Assembly (NCBI RefSeq): GCF_040183065.1
Contig: NC_091119.1
Coordinates: forward strand, 197,214,543-197,278,542
Direction: 5' to 3'
DNA length: 64,000 nucleotides
Source of the DNA: Periplaneta americana
Taxonomy: Eukaryota > Arthropoda > Insecta > Blattodea > Blattidae
This document shows, one piece after another, positions 32,180 to 40,865 of this stretch (position 1 is its first letter; the number at the start of each line of letters is the position of its first letter). A program made the translations under genes and the position numbers. The notes under the pieces are model-generated. The model was given only the letters and a program-made list of their open reading frames with translations. It did not search any database and was not told where the DNA came from.

Positions 32180-32267
32180 ATAATATCTTTGAAAAATATT
32201 GGAGTGCAAGAGGTCAAATGACTTTGTCAAACGCCTGGTATTAGAAAACAACAACATTGCAAAGTTA

Positions 32268-32900
32268 TATTTCCACAAATATTTTTCACTTATTTGAAAG
32301 GTCATCTTCAGGTGGAGAACACAATAAATGGCACATTGAACACAGGTAATGTACAGTGAGAGAACATTTGTACATATTATAAAATTGAACGTGTATAAAA
32401 ACATCAAATTATATGTGAATAATAAAGTGTTTGTCATTTTAGCTTGCAATAAATAACATTTAATAAAACTTGTAATATGTTAAAATTAATCTTATAATAT
32501 GATAACCACACTTTAGTTAAGTTTATAAATGTTATATACGGTAATCAATTTTAGGTCGTGTTGTATGCACATATTTGAAATTTAAAATATTTAAAAGTTT
32601 AAAATGGCAGTAATTACTTGCTGGTGATATTATGTTCAGATAAGAAAAGTCATTAAAGAGATCCAAGCATTGGCATTCTATGTGTGTTTGGTTTTCAATC
32701 ATTTTTAGCGATGAGTTGTAATAGTCCTAATATTTAAGATCAAGACTATGGAGCCAAATGTCGAAGGTATCGCATTGTTGCGTTACAGTGAATGTGACTT
32801 ATTTATTGCATGCTAAAATAACTCAGAACCACTCTGAAGGCTCTGAGGATGGTGTCAAGTAGCACCGAAACAGCTGTAAGCCGCACATGCTTACATAATT
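32268..32900. repeat. Penelope-like element remnants with hammerhead-like motifs
   Basis: At 32843-32871 the plus strand reads CTGAGGA, a stem GGTG/CACC around an 8-nt loop, and GAAAC: the conserved core of a hammerhead ribozyme with one extra T before the stem. At 32311-32275 the minus strand reads CTGAAGATGACCTTTCAAAT with the continuation decayed. Penelope-like retroelements carry such motifs in their terminal repeats. No reverse transcriptase was found between the two. Confidence 0.45.
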
Positions 32901-33439
32901 AACACGAGTAAGATCACCATTTAATCAATTATTTAAAGTTCAATGTCGCCCATTCGGCAATGACTGTTAAAATGGAATACAGAGGAAATAATTTTATTAT
33001 TACATTTAATTAAACAAAAGACAACAAGAAAAACAGCTTTGAAATAGGTAAACTGGAGAAATGCTACAAATGAAGAGACATTATAGATATAGAAATGATA
33101 GAATTGAGTCAAATCCACAGACAGAGCAACAATGTTACAGCTTCAACACTGCAGCAGAGTTCTTACAAGACAGGTAAGTGAGCACATCTAGAAACTGTTG
33201 ATCAGAAAAGCATGCTGTAATTTTATTGTAGGGTGGCTAAAGAGTAACTCTATGTAAGAGTCGTCAATAAATATAAGTTATTAATTCATTTTACCCCAAA
33301 AGATGCTGAACAAAATGCATCTGGAGTAGTAAAGCTTGTGTTCTGGAAAGAACTGTGAATAAGGAGAAATATCTAATTCCAAGTGAGAATTTTCTAAAAA
33401 ACTCAGGGAAATTGGTGAAACTAGAGACTTCGTACGTTT
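32901..33439. other. Unassigned stretch
   Basis: No recognised gene or repeat. Confidence 0.35.
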
Positions 33440-33539
33440 ATCAAGACAATGATCCCCAAGCATAAGCTTTGGGTTTTATACAGTGAGCTTAGGGATGCTC
33501 GGGTTTTGCAGGAGCCGTTCTCCACCAAGAGATGGCATG

Positions 33540-33660
33540 ATCACCGGGTAATAGTGTCCACAATGAGCAAATGCTGGGTAACTTTCGGTGTTGGACCCCG
33601 GACTCATTTCACCGGCATTATCACTTTCTTCTTTCAAATCCGAACAAGACATTGCACGTC
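33540..33660 (+). repeat. SINE fragment (GGTGTTGGACCCCGGACTCA region)
   Basis: AGCAAATGCTGGGTAACTTT, then CGGTGTTGGACCCCGGACTC and ATTTCACCGGCATTATCAC are the reverse complement of the core at 45620-45690. The fragment sits in the upstream part of the retroelement remains at 33650-34345. Confidence 0.65.
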
Positions 33661-34345
33661 TCCTAGCTCTTCAAGAGAGTGAGTCTGGAGCTTGGTTACA
33701 CGCATTACCTTCTCCTCATATCCTAATAGTACATCCTTTAAAATCGCAATAGCTTTATGCCTTGGTTGTAAACTCTGCCAGCCACACCAATGTATTTCCA
33801 GAGGAATTGCTGATATTTACGGCCATCATGCACTCAGCTGTGCGAGGAGCAAGGGTCGCATTCCCAGACATACGTCACTCAATGATATCCTTAAAAGATC
33901 TCTTACTTCTTGTGGCATCCCGTCTCTTTTGGAACCACCAGGTATTAGTCGCGAGGATGGTAAACGACCCGATGGTCTCACCTTAATTTCATGGTCTAGA
34001 GGAAAATCTTTAATTTGGGACTCCACTTGCGTTGACATTCTAGCTCCATCTCACTTACCGAATACCTCCAGACACGCAGCACCTGTTGCTGAATTAGCCG
34101 TGAAGAAGAAAGTCAATAAGTATGCTCATCTTTTATACAATTATATCTTTGTCCCCTTTGCTGTGGAGACCTTCGGTCCTTGGAGTCATGATGCTAAAGT
34201 TCTGGTATCTCAAATCGGCCAAATTTTGATCTCCATTACTGGTGATCGCCGTTACACTACTTATTTGCTTCAACGCTTAAATACAATGAGCGTTTTGGGT
34301 ACTCTTCCAGAGTCCAGCCCTTCGGACGAACTTTTTCTCCTGTAA
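33650..34345 (+). pseudogene. Retroelement C-terminal domain, frameshifted
   Basis: Two frames together read LALQESESGAWLHALPSPH, then CLGCKLCQPHQC and IYGHHALSCARSKGR (a CxxH/HHALSC zinc-like pattern). These are followed by DGKRPDGLTLISWSRGKSLI and WDSTCVDILAPSH. I recognise this as the C-terminal region downstream of a reverse transcriptase in invertebrate retroelements. The pairing R(P)DG...W(D)..C suggests a nuclease-like fold, but I cannot name the clade. Codons 33692-34345 are intact, and the upstream part is broken. Confidence 0.65.
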
Positions 34346-34610
34346 AATTTAATATCTCTATGTAAATGTTTATATTTAGTTTTTATGTATGTGTAATTGT
34401 AACGGTGAAAATATTGTTAATCAAATAATTTTTATGAGGCTGTTATTGATATGCTGATAAATTATTTGTACGAATTACGAATTTTGTAGTATCCTCAACG
34501 AATTTTATTGTGCTTATAAATCCATCTGATTCTTTCATATCATTCAGACGCCACATAACCTAGATATTGATACAGCGTCGTAAAATAACCCAATAAAATA
34601 AAATAGTGTC
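34346..34610 (+). repeat. 3' region ending in a SINE 3' fragment
   Basis: The end, TTGATACAGCGTCGTAAAAT at 34569-34588 followed by AATAAAATAAAATA, matches the 3' end of the SINE at 41936-42190. The rest is probably the 3' UTR of the preceding retroelement. Confidence 0.5.
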
Positions 34611-34749
34611 TGCATTCTCGGCATGCAAGCAATGAGTGACGCTGCAGTTTCGCTTTAGTTGTGTTGTAAAAAGAAGTTGGTGATGAAAGTTGCAATCTTA
34701 AATGTTTAAGTTGAGTTTAAAGTGCTTTGTGTAGGCTACTGTTGTAATG

Positions 34750-35165
34750 ACTTATTCATTGCATGAACGTACTTACCTATACAATACGTACATACAGAAA
34801 CTAAAATCTTGTGCAGTGACAAGATGCAAATTTCGGGAACAGTTTCCAGAGAGACCTGTGCCAGTTGCCAGTAAAATAAGAAGACGTTCTGTCAGAAGAG
34901 AAATTAGATGAGATTGGTGGAAGATTGGAACACCCCTCAGATGTTTAGCGCAAAAAACTGGAATAAATAAAAGTTCTGCTCGTGTAGCGACAAAATTACT
35001 TAAATTAAGGCCCTACAGAATGCAAGAAACCCACATCCATAAACGAACTTAAACAGGATATAAGAGATGCAATAAATTCTATCAGTGCTAAAGAACTTGC
35101 GAGAGTGACTAAATTTTATAAAAAGATGTCAGATATGTGTTGCAGTAAATAGAGGACATTTTGAA
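34750..35165 (+). pseudogene. DUF4817-type (mariner-related) transposase with internal deletion
   Basis: The frame fragments read a helix-turn-helix region (CAVTRCKFREQFPERPVP), then TGINKSSARVATKLLKLRPY, then jump to NELKQDIRDAINSISAKELA and a C-terminal CC. In insects this arrangement belongs to transposases whose DDE domain should lie between LRPY and NELK; that part is missing. Several stops occur. Confidence 0.6.
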
Positions 35166-35249
35166 CAACAAGTGTGATCTTGGTAAGTACCCACTGTAAC
35201 TTTTAAGCATTGTAACAGTAGGATTATAGGCCTAAAAGTGCTAGAGACG

Positions 35250-35440
35250 CTCATGTGTTCCTCGTGGTAACCAACACATTGATAACCGGGCCGGCTCTGA
35301 ATGAAGACCAGAGCGTCCCCAACTAACCTCACTACGTAATTGCCATAAAGTCATGAAGGCACGTCTCCAATTGCTGGATCTTAATCCAATAGAAAATTTG
35401 TGAAAGAAATTCTTTGGTACATAAGTCAAAAAAGTCGATT
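35250..35440 (+). pseudogene. Tc1-like transposase C-terminal scrap
   Basis: Around 35376-35405 the plus strand reads LLDLNPIENL followed by a stop and KKFFGT, as in the SPDLNPIENLW region of Tc1 transposases. No more of the domain is readable. Confidence 0.4.
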
Positions 35441-35649
35441 TTTCTGTTGTACCTAATCACATAAGTCTAATATTTTTTCTATTTTTTTTAAATAATAAAG
35501 TTTCTTGTATTTTACATTGAAAAGAGTCTTACTTTAACAAACATGAATTTCATTATTATACTTATATTCAGTTAAGAGTAAATTAAAAAGAAAGTCTCTC
35601 GTGAAAAATTATAATGTTTTCACTTACGTGCCTTTTCCCTCTGACCAAA

Positions 35650-36010
35650 GATTATAGCGGAGAGTAAGGAAATAAACAATAGACATGATTGCCATCCCGC
35701 CAAATAACAACAATGGCTACATCATCGATCTCACCGTTAGATTTGAAAAACAAAAGAGCCAACCTGAAGATGTAAATAGGGAAAAAAACGACATCTATGT
35801 ACGTACCGTTCCATATTTCATGGACAAATACAGTCTACAACAAATTGAAGTAATAGGCCTTATGGTTGAACTATTCCCGGTTTCTTCTTCCAAACCTGGC
35901 AACGTTTCGGCCTACAGAGGAAGGCAATTGATGACATCGTTCTTGCAGCTCTGAGAGGATCAATATTTATACTCCGCAACCATCTCTACGGTCAACAATG
36001 ATCTTCAACT
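35650..36010 (+). pseudogene. Retroelement C-terminal nuclease-like domain, fragment A
   Basis: The 89-codon frame at 35685-35954 reads GYIIDLTVRFEKQ, VNREKNDIYVRTVPYF, KYSLQQIEVIGLMV and an end of about 30 more residues. It matches the fragment at 42867-43370 (LVLDPTIRFERN, VDIEKKSIYEPCLPYL, WSVIGLLFGSRG). The conserved (I/V)(I/L)D.T(V/I)RFE resembles a PD-(D/E)XK-type core, which is my inference. Confidence 0.55.
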
Positions 36011-36589
36011 AATTAATTAGTAGCTACTTATTTATTCAGTCATTTCTTGTCATTGTTGTAAGACTCCCTTCAACTTAAACATATGTATATTATTTATACT
36101 TCCAACTGCCTATTGCACAATATGCTCTGTCTCTGTAGCAGCCTGTTAATACAGGGAGCTGTTATCTTTTAGATAAATAAATAACAAAAAAAAGGAAATT
36201 AATAGAAGAGGGGGAATGCATTGAACCTCAATATAATATGTACAAACAGTGCTTTAGCTGGAAAAAAAATTGGGGAAACTCACTTTTCAGTTCAACAGCG
36301 CCTATCAGGAGCATATGCAGGGGGGGGGGGGGGGAGGTGGTTATCGGGTTAGAATCCCCCTTCAACTTTCAAAAGAAATGAGATTTGAGTTTTTTTTATC
36401 CATAATCGTTTTCCCTTCTCTACTTTTCCACTGTCAGAGTAACAAAGTCTACATCGACATAAGGTACTGTTCTCCTGCAATATCTTCATCATGACAGTTT
36501 CACTCTTCATCCTTGGTGAGTTCCATGTTCCATTATTGTGTTTAATTAAATTTATTTCAATATATTTTGTTTCCATGTATTTTCCTGTT
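36011..36589. other. Unassigned stretch with a poly-G run
   Basis: A run of about 14 G lies at 36321-36334. No gene was recognised. Confidence 0.4.
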
Positions 36590-36798
36590 GTATAAAGTGT
36601 CCTAACTATCATATACAAATAATTAATGATTAAATGTATATAAACGATTATTGTGTAAGAGTAATAATGACACAAGCATTTTTTATTATACAAAATTTAA
36701 ACAGAAGTTAAAATTCGTTAAAAATTGGATGGCTATGAAAAAATTACGTTCCGAAGATTTTATAAGAATATTCATGAATATTATAATATATACCGTAA

Positions 36799-36847
<49 letters not shown>

Positions 36848-37055
36848 CGTAAAGTGTTCTACCTATCATATACAAATAACTGTTGACTTAATGTATATAA
36901 ACGATTATTGTGTAAGAGTAATAATGACACAAGCATTTTTTATTGTACAAAATTAAACAGAAGTTAAAATTCGTTAAAAATTGGATGGCTGTGAAAAAAT
37001 TACGTTCTGAAGATTTTATAAGGATATTCACGAATATAATAATATATGCCGTAAC

Positions 37056-37092
<37 letters not shown>

Positions 37093-37098
37093 TAATAA
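36590..37098 (+). repeat. Direct duplication of ~250 bp, each copy ending in (AAT)n
   Basis: 36590-36845 and 36850-37098 are about 95% similar over the block from CATATACAAATAA to TACCGTAA(A/C)ATAATAATAAT. The offset is 257 bp. Each ends in an AAT microsatellite (36800-36845 and 37057-37098), so this could be two insertions of one element or a tandem duplication. Confidence 0.75.
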
Positions 37099-37628
37099 TG
37101 CATTATCTAGCGAAATTTATAAGCTTGTACTTGCTATTTGGGAAAAGGAAATTGTAGCAGAACAATGGAAGGAATCCATAATTTGTACCTATCTTTAAGA
37201 AGGGGGAAAAGATTGACTGTAGTAATTTTCGAGGAATATCACTTTTGTTGACGTACAAATTTTGTCCAATATTCTATTGAGAATATTAACTCCATCTGTA
37301 GGTGAAATTATTGGGAATCATCAGTGTGGTTTTAGGCGTAATAGATCGACTATTGATCAGATTTTTTGTATTTGATAGATATTGGAGAAAAATGGGAGTA
37401 TAAGGGTTCAGTACATCATATTTCAAAAAGGCATATGACTCGGTTAAGAGAGAAGATTTATATCTTATTGAATTTGGTATTCCCAAGAAATTAGTTGATT
37501 AATTAAAATGTGAAATGTACAGCAGAGCCTGTACAGGCCAGTTTCTGTCGGATACCTTTCCAATTCAATGTGGGCTAAAGTAAGGAGATGCATGCACTAA
37601 CACCTTTATTTTTTAACTTTGTTCTAGA
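37099..37628 (+). pseudogene. RTE-like reverse transcriptase fragment, degenerate
   Basis: The plus strand reads KEGKRLTVVIFEEYH-like sequence in shifting frames, then [22 protein letters not shown] and a [11 protein letters not shown] stretch. This corresponds to the first half of the ORF at 3704-5032, with many frameshifts. It ends where the Jockey-like copy begins. Confidence 0.75.
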
Positions 37629-37631
37629 TTA

Positions 37632-39115
37632 GATTAGATTATTATGGAATTAAAGGTGTTACACACCGATGGTTTCACTCATATCTCATAGATAGGAAAC
37701 AGAAAGTTGAAATCAATATAACTATGAAATCTGCATCGACATGGGGAACTATTAATAATGGAATTCCTCAAGGATCAATATTAGGTCCCCTACTTTTTCT
37801 AGTGTTTACAAATGATCTTGCCCCCCTAATAAAAGATGTAGATCATCCCATATTATTTGCAGATGACACAAGTATAGTAATTACAGCCAATAACTCCAAC
37901 ACATTCCAATCTTCAACAGTGGAAATTCTCTTCAAAATATATGACTGGTTCTCAGTCAATAAATTGGTATTAAATTGTAACAAAACTAACATAATTCAAT
38001 TTAAATCCTGTCCAAATTCAACGTCGCAAATTTCTAGCGCAATAATTAACAACAGATCCCTATTAGAAATAACGACAACCAAATTTCTTGGCTTAAAAAT
38101 CGATAATGTGTTAAATTGGAAAATCATATTAAAGAAATTACCCCCAAACTAAATTCAGCTTATTTTAATGTACCGAAGTACATATGATATTTCCCTGCAG
38201 ATATTCTGCGTCATCTTATGATGAAAGAGTAATGAAACGGAGAAAAATTCTCTCCGGCGCCAGGATTTGAACCCGGGTTTTCAGCTTTGCGTGCTGATGC
38301 TTTATCCACTAGCTGAAAACCCGGGTTCAAATCCCGGCGCTGGAGAGAATTTTTCTCCGTTCCATTACTCTTTCATCGTAAATTCAGCTTGTTTTGCTAT
38401 TAGAACTATGCAAAAGATAGTAAATATCAATACCTTAAAAACAATATACTTTGCATACTTTCATTCGGTAATGAGTTTTGGAATAATATTCTGGGGAAAT
38501 TCCACAGATAGTAACAGTATATTTCTATTACAAAAAAGAGTAATTAGAATAATAGTAGGTGCCAAATCTAGGGAATCTTGTGGAACTATTTTCAAAAAAC
38601 TACAAATAATGCCCATGGCTTGTCAGTATATCTTTTCATTAATAACCTTCCTCATATGTAATCGTGAAAACTTTGTAACTAATTCAACAGTTCATAGCAT
38701 AAATACACGTCAAAAAATGACTTTCATACTCCATCGGCAAGTCTATCGTGCTATCAAAAAGGAGTGCATTATATGGCAGTAAAAATTTTTAATAGCCTCC
38801 CTATCGATATAAAAAATGAAACTCAAAACATAAAATTATTTAGGGCCAAATTAAACAAGTACCAATTTCTCACGCCTTCTATTCTGTAAGTGAATTCATG
38901 ACATTCAACAACGCTTCATGAAATTGATACTAAAACTATGTGTTGTACTAGTAGACTATATTGTAAATCTCGTCTGTATATATATTTTATCTAGACTGTG
39001 ACTATACTGTAAATTAGACTTTATAATAGTATTACGTTTTTTGACTTGTTCCATATTCTAGCTGTAAAGCAATGTATGAATACCATGGAATGTTAATAAA
39101 TACAATACAATACAA
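37632..39115 (+). pseudogene. Jockey-like non-LTR retrotransposon, 3' half, interrupted
   Basis: The reverse transcriptase reads NNGIPQGSILGPLLFLVFTN, then LFADDTSIV with the catalytic FADD, LVLNCNKTN and TTKFLGLKID at 37724-38150. A one-base indel follows WK. After the small foldback insertion (38167-38378) it continues as SACFAIRTMQKIVNINTLKT and FAYFHSVMSFGIIFWGNSTD to the stop at about 38782. The 3' UTR ends in ATACA repeats near 39110. The 3' part is almost identical to 1-690. Confidence 0.88.
38167..38378. mobile_element. tRNA-like foldback element (212 bp) with a 17-bp TSD
   Basis: The near-identical direct repeats TAAATTCAGCTTATTTT (38150-38166) and TAAATTCAGCTTGTTTT (38379-38395) flank it, and the Jockey-like codons join across the gap. 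The left arm is a tRNA-like module on the minus strand (38253-38310, truncated). The right arm is its partial copy on the plus strand (38311-38344). Both carry the B box GGTTCAAATCC and the flank GAGAATTTTTCTCC. It is a short version of the composite at 53253-54009. Confidence 0.85.
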
Positions 39116-39279
39116 TTCTATACAATAGGCTGGGTTGAGTTCACTGTGCGGCGTGCTGTACTTGTACAAGAGCACGAACATTCGGCTACCCAATCATTCA
39201 CAAGAATAGGAGTGGTAAGCACATTAAGCCTCAGGTTGCAGTGCAAGCTTTCATGTCCCTTCTCCGTAAAAGAGAGGAA

Positions 39280-39365
39280 AAAATCTTACTCAGGATAGGG
39301 ACTGTTGATGGACTTATGTGAGGGCGGCATGAATCTCTGGGTTTTCTAAAAGCCATTTGTAAGTA
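39280..39365 (+). pseudogene. RTE-like tail fragment
   Basis: The reading is NLTQDRDC-like, then AYVRAA and NLWVF in shifted frames, followed by AAAAGCC and GTAAGTAAATAGG. It is the final stretch of the 3704-5032 family. Confidence 0.65.
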
Positions 39366-39373
39366 AATAGGCC

Positions 39374-39430
<57 letters not shown>

Positions 39431-39449
39431 TAATAATAATAATAATAAT
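39374..39449 (+). repeat. (AAT)n microsatellite
   Basis: A run of AAT with a single AAC interruption directly follows the RTE-like tail. Confidence 0.95.
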
Positions 39450-39484
39450 GCAATTTAAAATACTGATAATGTAAAATGTAAACA

Positions 39485-39530
39485 ATTTTAATAATAACCC
39501 CCCCTTGACAAAATCTTGCGTACGCCACTG
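39485..39530 (-). mobile_element. Orphan hAT terminus (CAGTGGCGTACGCAAG)
   Basis: On the minus strand from 39530 the sequence reads CAGTGGCGTACGCAAGATTT, then GTCAAGGGGGG, a typical hAT end. The matching other end was not found. Confidence 0.55.
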
Positions 39531-40160
39531 GTGCCTATAATCGTTGATATAATAGTAGTCGTCCATAATCTTTCCCTGCATTTATTAATGGCCGTCAGTT
39601 CTTTAATCAATGAGGCCAGCATTATTCTGGATCCACAAAAATTGTTTATAAAAATATCAAATGGAATTTTAAAAAATAATAAAATATCCAATAACGTTAT
39701 TACATAAACACAGAAAATAAAAGATTTGATTAAAAAAATTGTTTCACTCATGAGTATGAATATAAAATCCTGATCCTTTAACTCCCCATAGACTGTATAT
39801 GTGTATAAAAATTGAGAAATGTTAGTGTTCGCTGTTAAAGTGCATCTACACGGTTCAACTTTCCATGCGTGTACTCATGCAAACTGGGAAGAATATTGAA
39901 AGAATTAAGTTTGAAATGCACGTTCAATTAAGATGCATGAAGATTTTGTGTCTACGTGGTGCGCAGTTTTGAACGTCATCTTCACTACGTAAATATCTTA
40001 ATTAATATTAAATATCAATCTTGCATTAATTTCTTGAATGCGTAAAGTGTAAAGAAAAGTTTAACTGTGTAAATGCACCTTTTACAGTACCGGTATGCCA
40101 AAGATCAGTACCGGTAGTTGAAATTTATTTTTTTATTTACATGATTAAGAGTAAAACCAG
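39531..40160. other. Unassigned sequence upstream of PSMF1
   Basis: No recognised gene. No core promoter could be identified with confidence for PSMF1. Confidence 0.35.
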
Positions 40161-40161
40161 C

Positions 40162-40395
40162 GGTCGGGTAGCTCAGTTGGTAGAGAACTGGCAATGGACT
40201 AGAAAGCTTGGGTTCAATCCCAGGTGGTGACGGGTTTTTCTCGTTGCCAAACTTTCCTAACCCAAGATTCAGTCAGCCTCCTATCAGATTGAGTACCGGT
40301 ACCAAGGCTTTCCTTGGTGTAAAAGGCGATCGGAGCATGGTGCCAACCACATCACTCGGTCAAGTGTCAAGTTCCATGGTCGTCTTGGTGACTTA
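40162..40395 (+). repeat. tRNA-derived SINE (same family as 51320-51620)
   Basis: The head reads GGTCGGGTAGCTCAGTTGGT (A box) and GGGTTCAATCCCAGG (B box), followed by GGGTTTTTCTCGTTGCCAAA and a body matching the later copy up to TCAAGTGTCAAG-like sequence. The end is diverged and lacks the TTTACCTTTT tail. Confidence 0.8.
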
Positions 40396-40724
40396 TTAAG
40401 GGATCAAAACCTCATTTGAATTGTGCAAATCATCATTGTTTTGAAGGTTTTTTTTATTATTACTATACTCTTTGGAGTTAAGTTTTTGCCCATCATCAAC
40501 AAATGAGCGTTTACCATTTACTGTTTATTGCGTCATACTGTTGACTGGATAATGTAAAGACGGACATTATCGTTATTAAATATACAAGAAACTTTTGTCT
40601 CATGGTCTAAATATTTTGAAATTCGTGGTCAATACGAAGTTTGTAAGCAAAGAGCATCATCAAAGAGTCGATTAAATGCATCTCGGTAATCGATATGACA
40701 ACGAGAAGATGCACTATAAGGAAT

Positions 40725-40865
40725 ATGGCTTCCTTAATGTTTGGTTGGGAATTGAGTTACAAGCTTGTTGAGAATGAAATCGGGAAGAAAGAAGACGTTT
40801 TAGTTGCTCTACTTCATTGGTATTTTGTGAAATGTGGCTTTAAGTGTATCGGCCTAGGTGACAAT
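40725..40865 (+). CDS. PSMF1: PSMF1 exon 1 (start, FP domain)
   Basis: 47 codons from ATG, ending IGLGDN at donor AAT|GTAAGT. The upstream in-frame ATG at 40695 would add MTTRRCTIRN, which I consider less likely because the family starts near MAGLE-like sequence. Confidence 0.88.

Larger units (their letters stand above)
30368..32253 (+). mobile_element. RNase H-type LINE copy broken by nested TIR elements
   Basis: A 14-bp direct repeat ACATTGCAAAGTTA flanks the whole nest (30354-30367 and 32254-32267). The LINE's C-terminal codons are at 30378-30606 ([15 protein letters not shown], the CPLC zinc knuckle, [13 protein letters not shown]) and continue after the inserted DNA at 32180-32253 ([21 protein letters not shown], stop, AAAACAACA tail). 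Confidence 0.88.

Noticed and set aside
36349..37103. Minus-strand open frames rich in tyrosine and isoleucine
   Set aside because: They overlap the doubled 257-bp repeat and its AAT runs and have no recognisable domain.
40162..40240. A tRNA gene upstream of PSMF1
   Set aside because: The A and B boxes are present, but the acceptor ends do not pair and the sequence continues into a SINE body shared with 51320-51620.
40695..40724. Upstream ATG as the PSMF1 start
   Set aside because: It is in frame, but the ten added residues (MTTRRCTIRN) are not family-like. It remains possible and could be settled by a transcript 5' end.
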